Of a DNA stretch of 42,004 nucleotides, positions 1 through 9,002 are shown in pieces. Origin of the DNA: Myxococcales bacterium (lineage in GTDB: Bacteria > Myxococcota_A > Polyangia > Polyangiales > Polyangiaceae). The translations under genes and the position numbers were made by a program. Positions within the stretch are counted from its first letter, which is position 1. Each line of letters begins with the position of its first letter. The notes below the pieces were generated by a model. It was not told the origin of the DNA. It made no database searches and worked only from the letters and a program-made list of their open reading frames with translations. The stretch is from positions 1 to 42,004 of the forward strand of contig JAJZQG010000052.1 in the NCBI GenBank assembly GCA_021847645.1. Reading direction: 5' to 3'.

Positions 1-774
1 CGACTCCGGCGCGAGCCACAGTTTGGGCTCCAACTCCGCCTTGCAGTTCCAGCACACCAGCGCCTCGTCCCGCGTCCGGGTCCCGCACGAGGGGCACGCC
101 CTCCTCCTGCTCTTGTCCAACAGCCTGTCCAGCGACCGCACCGCCAGCGCCACCACGACCATCACCAGCGTCACCAGAACTGCCAATACCACGGTTAGCA
201 CGGGAGATAGGGCGAGGACGATGAGGAACCCGAGAACGCCGCCGGTCTCCACGTACTGCCACAGGCTCTTGAGGTGCAGGTCGTCGAGCCACCCGAGGAT
301 CAGGGCGCGGAGCCAGGTCAACCCCTGGGTGACCGCGACGGTCCCGGCGACCACCAGGGCCTTGATCCAGACGGGTTGGCCGGAATTCGCCAGGGAAACG
401 ACCGTGTCGAGATGCTGCGGCGCTGCCGCCCCCGCACCCTGCGCGCCCGACTCGACCCCGATGGAAATCAGCAGCAGCCCGACGAAAAAGGCGCCGGCGA
501 CGCGCCACAGCTTGTCGCCGTGGACGTTCCGGACCAGTTCCTCGATCTGCGCGCTGTGCTCGATCAGGAGCTCGACGACGGTGGCGACGAGCCCCACGAC
601 GAGCATGGGAATGCCGACGAGCCACTGCATGGTCGACACCATGGCGACCCAGCCATGCCTAGAGGCGAGCGCAACGGCGAGCTGGCAGAGGAAGAACGTC
701 AAGGCCGGACGGGACGTGGCCGTGAATGCAGCGCCGGTGGCACGGGCGATGAGCTGGGCGACCGTCTGTTCCAT
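1..774 (-). CDS. Multi-pass membrane protein with C-terminal zinc ribbon (3' end cut by window)
   Basis: The reading frame opens with ATG at 774 and stays open to the window edge, giving 258 residues with the C-terminus missing. Hydrophobic stretches near residues 22-38, 50-70, 92-107, 137-160 and 180-213 predict about five membrane segments. A zinc-ribbon motif follows, with CPSC at 227-230 and CWNC at 241-244. The N-terminal half loosely resembles DUF4126-type proteins, but I am not sure of that. A GGAG motif sits a few bases before the ATG. The start lies 9 bases after the stop of the upstream gene at 784-1533, which also carries a zinc ribbon, so the two are very likely one operon. Function unknown. 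Confidence 0.75.
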   Translation of the reverse strand, partial: MEQTVAQLIARATGAAFTATSRPALTFFLCQLAVALASRHGWVAMVSTMQWLVGIPMLVVGLVATVVELLIEHSAQIEELVRNVHGDKLWRVAGAFFVGLLLISIGVESGAQGAGAAAPQHLDTVVSLANSGQPVWIKALVVAGTVAVTQGLTWLRALILGWLDDLHLKSLWQYVETGGVLGFLIVLALSPVLTVVLAVLVTLVMVVVALAVRSLDRLLDKSRRRACPSCGTRTRDEALVCWNCKAELEPKLWLAPES

Positions 775-783
775 GACTCTCCG

Positions 784-1533
784 CTACCCGAGCAAGTTTC
801 CCACGAGGCCGGACAGAAACGGTATCTGGAGCGACTCGATGACATACAGAGCGAACCCGATGGCGGCCGCCACGGCCACGGTGGCGCCGACGAGCACCAG
901 CACGAGCGTGGCCGGGACAATCCACTCCCACACGTCGAGGCGTGCCGTGACGACTTCTCGCTCGAGCCGGTTCTTGACCAGCCACAGGGCCCCCTCGGCG
1001 TAGAGGGCAGTCCCGAGGAACGTGGTCGCCACCGCAACGGCCGAGTTGGCGCCTGGCCAGGGGATCACGAGCACGTCGACGAGCAAGCCGAGGACGGCGA
1101 TGGCGGCGAGACACAGGCGCAGCGTGAACCGGGTCGCGAAGCGACGGCGCGCCGACAGCCACAGGATGGGGCGCCGCACGAGGACGATGTGCACGACGAG
1201 CAAGCCCGCAAGGCGAAGAACGGCGGCGACGAAGGGCAGCCACCCGGTCAGGAGCGCGGCGGCGGCGGTGACCGGGTAGATCAGCCAGCGCCAGATCCTC
1301 CATTGGCTCGCAAGCCGGTTGACGACGTCGAGCCCTCCGCCCCCAGCTTCAGCGGCTACCGTCAATCCGCACTTCGGGCACACGCGGGACTCGAGGATCA
1401 CCAGGCTGGGCACGACCTCCGCGCAGTGACAGCACCGACGGCGGACCAGCAACTCCTGCTGATGGCGGTGCCTTCGCGGCGCCTTCGCTTCCGCGGGTCC
1501 GCCAGAAAGTGCGTCGGTAGGAGCATGGGACAC
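784..1533 (-). CDS. Membrane protein with N-terminal zinc ribbon
   Basis: This encodes a 249-residue protein if it starts at GTG 1533, which has a GAGG motif 9 bases upstream. The same frame stays open to an ATG at 2004, but that extension runs through repeat-bearing non-coding DNA and looks unlike protein. GTG 1548 is an alternative start. Cysteines at 34/35, 37, 52 and 55 form a CxxC...CPKC ribbon. Four to five hydrophobic segments follow. The arrangement mirrors the next gene (1-774), which has its ribbon at the C-terminus, and only 9 bases separate the two. A cytosolic metal-binding or protein-binding ribbon tethered to the membrane is the most that can be inferred. No enzyme motif is visible. 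Confidence 0.7.
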   Translation of the reverse strand: MSHAPTDALSGGPAEAKAPRRHRHQQELLVRRRCCHCAEVVPSLVILESRVCPKCGLTVAAEAGGGGLDVVNRLASQWRIWRWLIYPVTAAAALLTGWLPFVAAVLRLAGLLVVHIVLVRRPILWLSARRRFATRFTLRLCLAAIAVLGLLVDVLVIPWPGANSAVAVATTFLGTALYAEGALWLVKNRLEREVVTARLDVWEWIVPATLVLVLVGATVAVAAAIGFALYVIESLQIPFLSGLVGNLLG

Positions 1534-2072
1534 GGCAAGGCACCTCACGCAGCAACCCGCGCCAGGCTCGCGCGGTCGCCGCGCGTGGAACGATAGCTCA
1601 TCGCGCGGGCAGACTCCATCCGCCGCCGGGCCGACGCAGGTTCGCTCCATGATCCAGTCATGCACCCACCGAAAGCTTTCCTCGGCGGATGGACCATCGT
1701 CCATGTATCGGTGGCCATCTGCAGCTACGGCTTCATCGTCGCCGAGCGAGCGCGAGCTATTTCCCCTGTGTCGGAAGGCAAAGCACAGATCGTTCGGTCG
1801 AGCGCGCGCGAGGATGTGGACGGACGCGGCGCGACCCGCAGCAGTAGTGTTACGCCTGATCCATGGCGGAGCGGAGCGGGGGGCTGCCAACGCCCCGCTA
1901 GAGCAGCGAACGGGTTGAATCAGGCAGAAATCACCACGGAAGACACGGAGGGGCACGGAGAGCGCGTCGCTTCCCCCGTGCATTCCGTGCCCTCCGCGGT
2001 GCAAATCCCTTCGCTGGTAGCGCGGTCAACCTGTTCGGTGCTCTAGGGGCCCGCCGCCAACCGTCCCTCCGG
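1534..2072. other. Non-coding stretch
   Basis: This stretch of about 540 bases lies between the zinc-ribbon gene and the FMN reductase gene. I find no convincing gene: the open frames here encode Arg/Pro/Ser-rich strings typical of antisense or non-coding GC-rich DNA. Its one structured element is the inverted repeat at 1932-2001. A promoter for the minus-strand operon starting at 1533 should lie here, but I could not recognise one. Confidence 0.6.
1932..2001. repeat. Imperfect inverted repeat, CACGGAG-type intergenic element
   Basis: The left arm (1932-1960) has the pattern CACCACGGAAGACACGGAG and the right arm (about 1974-2001) is close to its reverse complement, with a loop of roughly 13 bases. 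The arms are built from short CACGGA/GGCACGGA modules. Elements with this word composition occur between genes in several large high-GC genomes, so I read it as a dispersed palindromic element. It could also fold as an RNA hairpin. Confidence 0.6.
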
Positions 2073-2630
2073 TCAGCCGCCGACGAACTCCGCGAACCCT
2101 GCCATGAAGGCCCTCAGCTCCTCCCGGACACGTTGATCGACGAGCCGGCCGTCGGCGTCTAAGGCCTTGCTGGCGCCACCGACCAGCAGACGCGGTCCCC
2201 ACCACGGTCGCGTCCCGAGCGCCCGAAGCACGGGCAGCCAGGCTGCCTGCGACAGCGCCGTACCGAGCCGGCCAGGAGTGGCGCCCATCAGCGCGACGGG
2301 ACGCCCGCCGAACACGCGCGCAACGTCCGCGTCCGGACGCGACAGCCAATCGAGGGCATTCTTGAGCACGCCCGGCATGGAGCTGTTGTACTCGGGGGTA
2401 ACGATGAGCAGCCCCGACGACGCGGCAATCCTGTCCTTCAGCTCTTCCACCACAGACGGCACTCCGAGCTCATCCTCAACGTCGCCGTCGTAGAGTGGGA
2501 TGCCGCGGATCGACTGCTGGTCGATGGTTATCCCGGCGGGCGAGAGCTCACTCGCGGCTCGCAGCAGGGCGGCATTGTACGAGCCTCGCCTCAGGCTCCC
2601 CGCGATTCCTACGATCGTCATCGTCCTCAT
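2073..2630 (-). CDS. NADPH-dependent FMN reductase (flavodoxin-like quinone/chromate reductase family)
   Basis: This is a 185-residue flavodoxin-fold oxidoreductase that should bind FMN and use NAD(P)H to reduce quinones, azo compounds or metal oxyanions in the cytosol. Right after the start it shows the phosphate-binding GSLRRGSYN motif. The family hallmark PEYNSSMPG followed by LKNALDWLSRP lies in the middle. Length matches the family (about 175-190). I chose ATG 2630 because it begins directly before the first beta strand and has GGAGG 9 bases upstream; an open extension to 2762 adds only non-conserved sequence. The gene stands alone, so the physiological substrate cannot be inferred. Confidence 0.9.
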   Translation of the reverse strand: MRTMTIVGIAGSLRRGSYNAALLRAASELSPAGITIDQQSIRGIPLYDGDVEDELGVPSVVEELKDRIAASSGLLIVTPEYNSSMPGVLKNALDWLSRPDADVARVFGGRPVALMGATPGRLGTALSQAAWLPVLRALGTRPWWGPRLLVGGASKALDADGRLVDQRVREELRAFMAGFAEFVGG

Positions 2631-2838
2631 CGGCACTACCCTCCGTGTTCGAAAGTACGCGTCGTCCGGCGCAACCAAGCGTAGCAGAGGACGAACGACC
2701 CGGGGGAAGGACGGTCCGTGAGGGAGATACGGTCCTGAGACGGTAGTGGGACGCGAGGACAATCGCGTAAGAGGGACTCCGTCAACTGGAGGCGAGCTTG
2801 GTCGCGAAGCGAAGCCCCTCGCGCAGCCTGTACGCCCA

Positions 2839-3402
2839 CTATTCGTCGGGGGCGGTCTCCAGGATCGACGGCGCGATAGTGACAGCGTCTCCCGCCGTGC
2901 CGCGCCCCTCGATCGCGAATGTCGACAGTGCTCCGTCGCCGTCGATGTCGCCCCTGGCGACCGCTCGGAACTGATCCAGCGCCCCGCCCGATCCGGTCGC
3001 CTTGTAGTCCAGCTGGTGTCGCTGCGGATCGGGCATGCTACACCCGAGACACGCGAATCCCGAGTCGGCGGCGCGGTCTATCTGCCAGTCGCTCGGCGCG
3101 GAGATGAGCTTCATGCCGCGAATCCGACGGATGTCGGCGGGAACCTGAGACGACGCGGACGCGCGCAGGGGCCGAGAGTAGCCCCCGTCGGCGTCGACGC
3201 GCTCGCGCTCGTAAGGCACGGGCGGTCGGTTCGGGGTCATCGAATGCACATTGCCCACAATGCACGCCGCCCACGAAGAGATCGAGCCGGACGCTCTCAG
3301 ACACGCGAGAACGATTCCGGCGCAGGACGGGTGTGCTGTCTCGGCGGCTGGAGGGTTGTGATGGGCCTTGTCTCGAGACGCAAGCTCGCGTGCTCGTCGC
3401 AT
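2839..3402 (-). pseudogene. Pilin-like C-terminal fragment lacking the prepilin N-terminus
   Basis: The C-terminal 90 residues resemble the globular domain of myxobacterial type IV pilin-like proteins: a segment with FACLG, then DYKATGSGG, then the diagnostic ARGDIDGDG followed by LSTFAIEG, ending at an acidic tail. Codon use in the 3' half is strongly coding-like. The N-terminal signature of a prepilin (GFTLIELM-type helix) is missing in this frame, and I did not find it in the other two minus frames upstream. The frame is open from 3402; an ATG at 3240 is the likeliest internal start (133 residues). I infer a truncated relic, although a soluble secreted-domain gene is possible. No pilus genes are nearby. 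Confidence 0.5.
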
Positions 3403-3573
3403 TCATGCTGCCTGTCCCAAACCTGGCCGGACGGCCTGAAGCAGTGCTTCTGCTCGAACGCGAGTCCGTGCATGGGAAACTCCTCGGCCACGTGCCTGGC
3501 GACTTGTTCGCCCTGAACCTGCGCACGACGAATACCGATACGGGCCACGCTGATTGTGTACTACGATCCTGGG

Positions 3574-3777
3574 ATGGAAGACCCCGTCATCCGGCTGGAA
3601 ACCACCGTTGCATTCATGGACGAGCGAATCGCGACGCTGGAGAAGGTCGTGAGCCAACAGCAGCTCGAGCTCCATCAGCTCGCAGAGAAGCTCGAGTTGC
3701 TCGGCAAACAACTGCACGCGGTGGCCCCCTCGCTCCTTCGCGACCAGGAAGATGAGCCGCCTCCTCCGCACTACTGA
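3574..3777 (+). CDS. slyX: SlyX family protein
   Basis: This is a small coiled-coil protein of 67 residues. The pattern RLE...AFMDERIATLEKVV followed by QQQLELHQLAEKLELLGKQL is the typical SlyX heptad arrangement, and the Pro-rich tail (PPPPHY) is also typical of the family. ATG 3574 gives the usual N-terminus. A GTG at 3556 in the same frame would add six residues, and neither start has a strong ribosome binding site. SlyX proteins are widespread in Proteobacteria but have no settled function. The gene stands alone, with no slyD neighbour. Confidence 0.85.
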   Translation: MEDPVIRLETTVAFMDERIATLEKVVSQQQLELHQLAEKLELLGKQLHAVAPSLLRDQEDEPPPPHY

Positions 3778-3832
3778 TGCGGGGCTCATTCGACGGGGGG
3801 GGTGAGCCGATCGGGCCCCGTGGGAAGCCGGC

Positions 3833-4129
3833 TTACGCGCGCTTCTGGGATATCTCGCGCAGGCCGCGGAACAACTTGTGGGGGGCCGTGCGCCGCCTGA
3901 GCCTGTCGTGGCGCTCGCTGTCGCGGATCTGGCAGAACACCTCATCCGCATATTCCCACTCCGTTTCGCCGGGCAGGCACTGCTCTTGTACGCGGGCTTC
4001 GACTTGCTGTCGGAATCCACCAGCCCCTGGCCGCCATTCGGGTGCGTGTGCCGGCCCGAGCCCGCGGGGGCATCGGGGCTCGTCGACCACGTGATGCCAA
4101 ACCAGACTGGCAGCGCTGAGTGACGCCAT
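3833..4129 (-). CDS. Small hypothetical protein
   Basis: A possible 98-residue protein starting at ATG 4129. The C-terminal half is charged and contains CLPGETEWEYADEVF and RDSERHDRLRRR, which looks more like protein than the surrounding reading frames. The upstream sequence is C-rich and gives no ribosome binding site. The opposite strand is also open over part of this interval. I recognise no family. It may be a degraded remnant. Confidence 0.35.
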   Translation of the reverse strand: MASLSAASLVWHHVVDEPRCPRGLGPAHAPEWRPGAGGFRQQVEARVQEQCLPGETEWEYADEVFCQIRDSERHDRLRRRTAPHKLFRGLREISQKRA

Positions 4130-4278
4130 GTGCGGGGGGAATGTTGGGGCGCAGCGTGAAGGTCGGAGACAGTGGTGCAACGAGGGCAAGGTTGCATGCG
4201 AGGGAAGCCGTCACTTCGGGGCGGGGGTGCTCGCGAAGTACAATCCTCAGCTGTCTCCAGCTGCCGCGCGGGCGGCTC

Positions 4279-5883
4279 TCAGTAACGCACGTAGACCACG
4301 GTGCCAGGCTCGTCCGCGGAAGCGTTCGCACCGTGCCATTCGGGGGGGACCACCGGGTCGGTGAACTCGAACAACCACGCCGCGTCGGCCGGCGACAGGT
4401 TCACGCAGCCGTGGCTTCGCACCCTACCGAAGTCGTTGTGCCAGAACGCGCCGTGAAGCGCGTAGCCTTCGTGGAAGTACTGCACGTAGGGCACATCCGA
4501 CAGCTCGTAGTCGTCCGCCTGAGCACTGCCCGTCATCGTGGCCGTCACGTGCTTGGACTTGATCGTAAAGGCCCCGCGCACCGTGGCGAAGGTCTTGGTC
4601 GGGTCGCTCATCTCGCCCAGGCCCGTGGACACCTGCGCCACGTACACGGCTCGCTTGCCCACGTACGCGACGAGCAGCTGATCCTTGATCGACACGTCGA
4701 GCCACTTGCGCGTGTCCTCGGCGAACGAAGGAAACGAGGTGCGCTGCTCGATGCGTTCGATCGCGCCGCCACTGATCCAGTAGCCGGAGCGGGTCTCCCA
4801 CAGGTCGCCGTGCGTGTTGCCCGTCAGGTCGACAACGTTGTAGCGCGCGAACTCGCCGTCCTTGCGAGGCATGCCGTCATCGCCGATCTTGTAGCGCGGC
4901 GTGCCCATGGCTCGGACGATCCCCGCGGGCAGATCCTCGATGGGACCGCCACGGGGCGGGGGAGGCTTGATGATGTCGGTGCGATCGATCGCCAGCAGGT
5001 CGAGCTCGGTCGTCAGGCCGAAGAGGCGTCCTTCGAAGTCGTGCACCGACAGCAGGGCGAAGGCGCCGTTGGGGTTGGCGCGACCCTCGTGCACGTTGTA
5101 GCGCAGCCGCCGGGTCGCCCCGAAGGGCGTGGGCAGCGCCTTGCCGTCGGCCAGAAAGTCGGGGATCGGCTCGGGCTCACCGAGCTCGGCGATGTGAACC
5201 AGCCGCGAGGTCGCGTGCGACGCGACATGCGACGCCCAGGTGGGGCCTTCGGTGCGGCGCTGGTCCTTCTTGCTTGGCAGTTTGAAGTACAACCAGGTCT
5301 TGTTGCCGTTCGGGCGCACGTACATGTACGGCAGGGGATCGCCACGCTTCGGCTTCTTCCAGGACGCCACGACGATCGGGTCGTTCAGGTCGATAGTGGC
5401 TCGCCGTCCATTGCACAGGTAGCCGCGGGGCAGCACTTCGTACCAACCTTGGGGGCAGCGCTTGGTGCGCAGCACGGGCTCGGCCGAGCGATCGATGACC
5501 GCTCCCGCGCGCACATATCCCAGAAAGGGCGTCTCGTCGTCCGGGTACAGGTGAATCCACGCCTGCATCGCCTTGGCTGCGATCTTGTAGGGACCGTTGA
5601 ACAGCACCGTGCGTTCGGGCAGCGAAGCGAACTTCGCGTACGCATCGGGCATGGCGTCCGCGATGCCGGCGTCGAGCTGCGTCTCGTCGTCCTCGGGCCC
5701 GCCGTCCGGATCGTCGAGCTCCGCGGAAGATGAGGCGGGCGGCAGGGACGCCGAGGCAGACGGCGCCGAGGAGGCAGACGGGTCTGCGACGGCGTTGGAA
5801 GGCTTGGCCTTGCGATGGCAGGCGAGCAGGAACGTCGCGAGCGCGACGAGTGCCAGGAGCCGCCACACCAGCGCACGACGCAT
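4279..5883 (-). CDS. L,D-transpeptidase (YkuD) domain lipoprotein
   Basis: A 534-residue envelope protein. The N-terminus MRRALVW...FLLAC is a lipoprotein signal with the modified Cys near residue 22. An Ala/Ser/Pro-rich spacer follows. The C-terminal YkuD catalytic domain has the motif HGAFWHNDFG...SHGCVN, with the nucleophilic Cys at about residue 493. Enzymes of this family form or exchange 3-3 peptidoglycan cross-links, or anchor proteins to peptidoglycan. The 250-300 residues between spacer and catalytic domain are not recognised; they may be a substrate-binding module. ATG 5883 was chosen because it places the signal peptide at the start. The in-frame ATG 5934 has a better AGGA site and is a real alternative. 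The gene is followed by 127 bases and a minus-strand TonB-like gene upstream. Confidence 0.88.
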   Translation of the reverse strand: MRRALVWRLLALVALATFLLACHRKAKPSNAVADPSASSAPSASASLPPASSSAELDDPDGGPEDDETQLDAGIADAMPDAYAKFASLPERTVLFNGPYKIAAKAMQAWIHLYPDDETPFLGYVRAGAVIDRSAEPVLRTKRCPQGWYEVLPRGYLCNGRRATIDLNDPIVVASWKKPKRGDPLPYMYVRPNGNKTWLYFKLPSKKDQRRTEGPTWASHVASHATSRLVHIAELGEPEPIPDFLADGKALPTPFGATRRLRYNVHEGRANPNGAFALLSVHDFEGRLFGLTTELDLLAIDRTDIIKPPPPRGGPIEDLPAGIVRAMGTPRYKIGDDGMPRKDGEFARYNVVDLTGNTHGDLWETRSGYWISGGAIERIEQRTSFPSFAEDTRKWLDVSIKDQLLVAYVGKRAVYVAQVSTGLGEMSDPTKTFATVRGAFTIKSKHVTATMTGSAQADDYELSDVPYVQYFHEGYALHGAFWHNDFGRVRSHGCVNLSPADAAWLFEFTDPVVPPEWHGANASADEPGTVVYVRY

Positions 5884-6010
5884 GCGAAGATCATGCGGCT
5901 GTCCGGAGCGCTCGCGAAGGCTCGTCGACGTCATCGCAGGTCCTGCTCGTTGTCGAGAAGACCGCGCATGTCAAGCCGAAGGTGGCGATGACGACCGCGA
6001 TGCGGAGGGC

Positions 6011-7027
6011 TCAGAACTGGAACGTCCGATGGACTGTGACCGGCGAGCCATCGAACGGGTCGAGATGCATCGCGCGCAAGCTCTTGGCGATGCAGGTTCC
6101 GGCGGCGGTGCCGGCATAGGCGCCGGCCACGTTGACGGCCGCAACGCGACCGGATGGTGCGAACGTCACAGAAACGCTTGCCTGCGCCGAGGGCGTGCCG
6201 AGCTCCCGGCACGACGTGGCTTGCGACGCGGCGACCGAAAGAGCTGCGGCGGCCGCGGCGCGATCGAACGGTGGCGCGGTGGACGCCGGGGGCGCGACCG
6301 GGGGAAGCGCGTTGTCGGCAGCGGGCTCGGTGGTCGGCGCGTCGTTCGTGACCAGCGCGGGCTGGGCAGGAGTCGATGGCGCGTGCTCGGCTAGCGGCTG
6401 AGCCGGGGCGACCACCGGAGGCTCCGCGCCGCTGATCCGGACTTCGGTGATTTCGAGCGCAGCGGGCTGCACGGCGAGGTCGGCAGCTGGCTGGCCTGGA
6501 GGAGCCGCTTCGACGGCGCGGGGCACCGCTTGCGCGAGCGGCGCGGCGGGCGACTGCGTGCGGGCCGGGACCCACAGCGCGATCGCGGCCGCAACCGCAG
6601 CGAGGCCGCCGAGGGCAGCGACGTAGCCTTTGTGGCTGCGATGCGCGGCGCGCGACGGCGCGATCGCGGACGGTTCGGCCGGCAGCGCGACGGGCGCGAG
6701 GGAGGCCGCTTGCGCGGGAGCGGGCGGCGGCTGGGTCGCGCGCAGATCGAAGTCCAAGATCGGCGCCAGCGCTGGCGCGCGCAGCAAGGCGTCGAGGTCG
6801 ACAGGGGACTCGTCGACGAGCGTCAAGCTGGGGCGGGTGTGGCGCTCGATGAGGGAGAAGACTTCGCGCCGGTCGGGGTCGGGCGGTGGGAAGAGCGAGT
6901 CACGCGTTGTTCGGACATCGCTGGCCCGGGCCACGGCCGACACATCGGCCTCATCGGCGAGCTCGGTGATGTCGGTGTCATCGAGCCATACGCGTTCGGA
7001 GAGAGGCGCTTGGGAATCAGGCATCAT
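6011..7027 (-). CDS. TonB-like single-pass protein with Pro/Ala-rich linker
   Basis: A 338-residue protein. An acidic, presumably cytoplasmic region (1-130) is followed by one membrane helix near 134-155. A long Ala/Pro linker (about 155-250) leads to a C-terminal domain with a Cys pair (TSCRELG, then GTCIAKSLRAMHLDPFDG) ending in a strand-like VHRTFQF. The overall plan, with the C-terminal alpha-beta unit preceded by a Pro-rich spacer, matches the TonB/energy-transducer-like C-terminal domains of myxobacteria. The Cys pair could form a disulfide in the periplasm. No ExbB/ExbD genes are nearby. The substrate or partner is unknown. Confidence 0.75.
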   Translation of the reverse strand: MMPDSQAPLSERVWLDDTDITELADEADVSAVARASDVRTTRDSLFPPPDPDRREVFSLIERHTRPSLTLVDESPVDLDALLRAPALAPILDFDLRATQPPPAPAQAASLAPVALPAEPSAIAPSRAAHRSHKGYVAALGGLAAVAAAIALWVPARTQSPAAPLAQAVPRAVEAAPPGQPAADLAVQPAALEITEVRISGAEPPVVAPAQPLAEHAPSTPAQPALVTNDAPTTEPAADNALPPVAPPASTAPPFDRAAAAAALSVAASQATSCRELGTPSAQASVSVTFAPSGRVAAVNVAGAYAGTAAGTCIAKSLRAMHLDPFDGSPVTVHRTFQF

Positions 7028-7212
7028 GGGAACCCCCGCGGATAAGTGGTCCCATGGATGACATGGCGGGCGAATGTGGTCAAGACTCGGGCAAATGTCG
7101 CCTTGTGCCCACGTTCAAATCCTTGAGAATCAACAGGATGCTGGAGACCTGGGGGCGTCCGAACTTCGGTGGGTCGGCGCCGGCCTCGCCGTCGTCGGTC
7201 CGACGGTCCCGC

Positions 7213-8820
7213 TTACGGGTTGCACGCGACGGGCGGCGTGCAGAAGTACCCGGTGCCGTTGCTGGCGCAGACGTCGGGAGCGCACTCGGCGTCGGTGAAG
7301 CAGGACTTGGTGCCGGTGAAGGGCGCGCGGCAGCAGTAGTCGGTGCCGTTCCACGCGCAGACGTTGCCGCCGGTGCACTGGCCGGATTCCGTATTGCAGC
7401 TTCCCTGGTAGGCGACGCACTTGCCGTCTGTGCAGCGTTCGCCGGCGGCGCAGTCCCAATCCGAGTTGCAGCCCGAACCGGCGGTGCTCGCCACGGCACA
7501 CTCGTGGAGGAAGTCGAGGCACGGGGCGCACACGCCGAAGTCGCCGAGGACCGGCTCGCAGTACATCTGCAGCTCGTGAGGCGCGTCGCCCCAGACCATC
7601 TTGATGAGCGCCTTGGCCGCGGCGCCTCCCACGGGGCCGAAGGCTTGATCGATGAGCGGGTCGAACTGGATCGGCTCGCAGTCGGAGTCCTGACGGCAGG
7701 GCACGCAGACCCCGCAGCTGTAGGACTGGCCGGCGAGCCCGACGGTCACCGAGGCGCACACGTTCATGCCGTACTGCAGGGTGGCGTCGTTGACCTGGTC
7801 CAGGCCCGTGAGGTCGCGCAGGATCTTGCCCACGTTCAGATTGACGCCGACTCCGCTGCAGTCGGAGTCGTTGGAGCAGGTCTGGGTGACGGAGCCCCAG
7901 GGATCGGGCAGGGCGGTGAAGCTGCCGATGTCGGAGCAGCCGCTGGCGGGCAGTCCGCACTTGCCCACGCCTCCGTTGATGGGCAGATGGCAGGCGATCG
8001 CATCGCCCTGGCACCCTGAGCAGTCAGCGTCGCTCGAGCAGGTGCCCTTGGGCTGATTGGCGGCGCCGCAGACCTTGATGCACATGCCCTGGGGTCCGCA
8101 GACCGTGTCGTTCTTGCAGGGCACGGTGTCGGAGCACTCGCCGCAATGATGCGTGTTCTGGTTGCACGCGTTGCCCGGGTTGGCGAGCGTGCCGCAGTTG
8201 CTGCAGTCGGCGTCGCTCGTGCACGGGCTGGGGCACTTGGGCGCGCACACGTTGTTCTTGCAGGAATCGGTGGGATCGCACGCGTACTTGTTGGTGTCCG
8301 TGCAGGTCACGCACTTCTGCGTCGTGGTGTCGCAGACCTGGTGGTCCGGGTCGCAGGCGAAGCAGTCGTTGTCGCTCGTGCACGACACGGTGGGCACGCC
8401 GTTGGCATCCACGGGGCACGTCGCGGTCTCCGGAATGCACGTGCCGTAGGGCGAGCAGACCTTTCCTGCGCCGCAGACGCCCGGCGGATCCGAGGGAAGG
8501 CACACCACGCAGCGCTTGGAGCTCGTCTCGCACTTGACCCTGTCGTTGGGGCACCCGACGCAATCGGCATCGGTGGAGCAGTCGTGCAGGAAGCACACGT
8601 CGTCGAGCCATCCAGCATCGCCGGACGATCCGCCATTGCTCGCGCCCGAGCCCCCCGAGCCGGAAGCACCTGCAGACCCGCCATCTCCGCTGGAACCGGC
8701 GCTGCCGTCGGGAGAGCTGCCAGCGTGGCCGGAGGAGCCGTCGTCCGCGCCGCCGGTGGCACAGCCGAGGAAAGCAAGAGCAAGTACCGCGGGAATCACC
8801 AGAAGAACACGAGCCATCAT
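7213..8820 (-). CDS. Secreted Cys-rich repeat lipoprotein
   Basis: A 535-residue protein starting at ATG 8820 (a second ATG follows at 8817). The signal ARVLLVIPAVLALAFLGC has a lipobox Cys at about residue 20. A 45-residue Gly/Ser spacer follows, then a long array of short disulfide-type units of the form C-x-S-D-A-D-C-x-x-C spaced 30-50 residues apart. Such CSTDADC/CSNDSDC repeats are common in extracellular myxobacterial proteins of unknown role, and the domain probably sits on the outer surface. The middle part (about residues 320-440) is less repetitive. It diverges from the ammonia-lyase gene at 9003, leaving 182 bases for both promoters. Confidence 0.85.
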   Translation of the reverse strand: MMARVLLVIPAVLALAFLGCATGGADDGSSGHAGSSPDGSAGSSGDGGSAGASGSGGSGASNGGSSGDAGWLDDVCFLHDCSTDADCVGCPNDRVKCETSSKRCVVCLPSDPPGVCGAGKVCSPYGTCIPETATCPVDANGVPTVSCTSDNDCFACDPDHQVCDTTTQKCVTCTDTNKYACDPTDSCKNNVCAPKCPSPCTSDADCSNCGTLANPGNACNQNTHHCGECSDTVPCKNDTVCGPQGMCIKVCGAANQPKGTCSSDADCSGCQGDAIACHLPINGGVGKCGLPASGCSDIGSFTALPDPWGSVTQTCSNDSDCSGVGVNLNVGKILRDLTGLDQVNDATLQYGMNVCASVTVGLAGQSYSCGVCVPCRQDSDCEPIQFDPLIDQAFGPVGGAAAKALIKMVWGDAPHELQMYCEPVLGDFGVCAPCLDFLHECAVASTAGSGCNSDWDCAAGERCTDGKCVAYQGSCNTESGQCTGGNVCAWNGTDYCCRAPFTGTKSCFTDAECAPDVCASNGTGYFCTPPVACNP

Positions 8821-9002
8821 GCGCGTAGGGTAGCATGAAAGGCGGGCGTTGCCGGAGAGAGAAGAGCTGGCGCGGGATCGGCGGCACGGAGACGCGAGCG
8901 AACGCCGTGCACCATTGCGGAGCAGCTGGCGAAGCGCGGCCGCGAACCTTGCGGGCGCGACCCGGACGGCGGTATAGGACGCGCACAAGCGAGGTGGCTT
9001 CG

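Noticed and set aside
1534..2004. N-terminal extension of the zinc-ribbon membrane protein to ATG 2004
   Set aside because: The extension crosses the inverted repeat and Arg/Ser-rich non-coding sequence; GTG 1533 has a GAGG site and starts just before the ribbon.
3297..3548. Minus-strand 83-codon frame starting GTG 3548, divergent from slyX
   Set aside because: Composition is partly protein-like, but third-position GC is lower than in neighbours, it overlaps the pilin-like fragment and no family is recognised; too weak to list as a gene.
4120..5733. Plus-strand frame opposite the L,D-transpeptidase gene
   Set aside because: It is antisense to a gene with an intact catalytic motif and signal peptide, and has a His/Arg/Val-rich composition with no domain.
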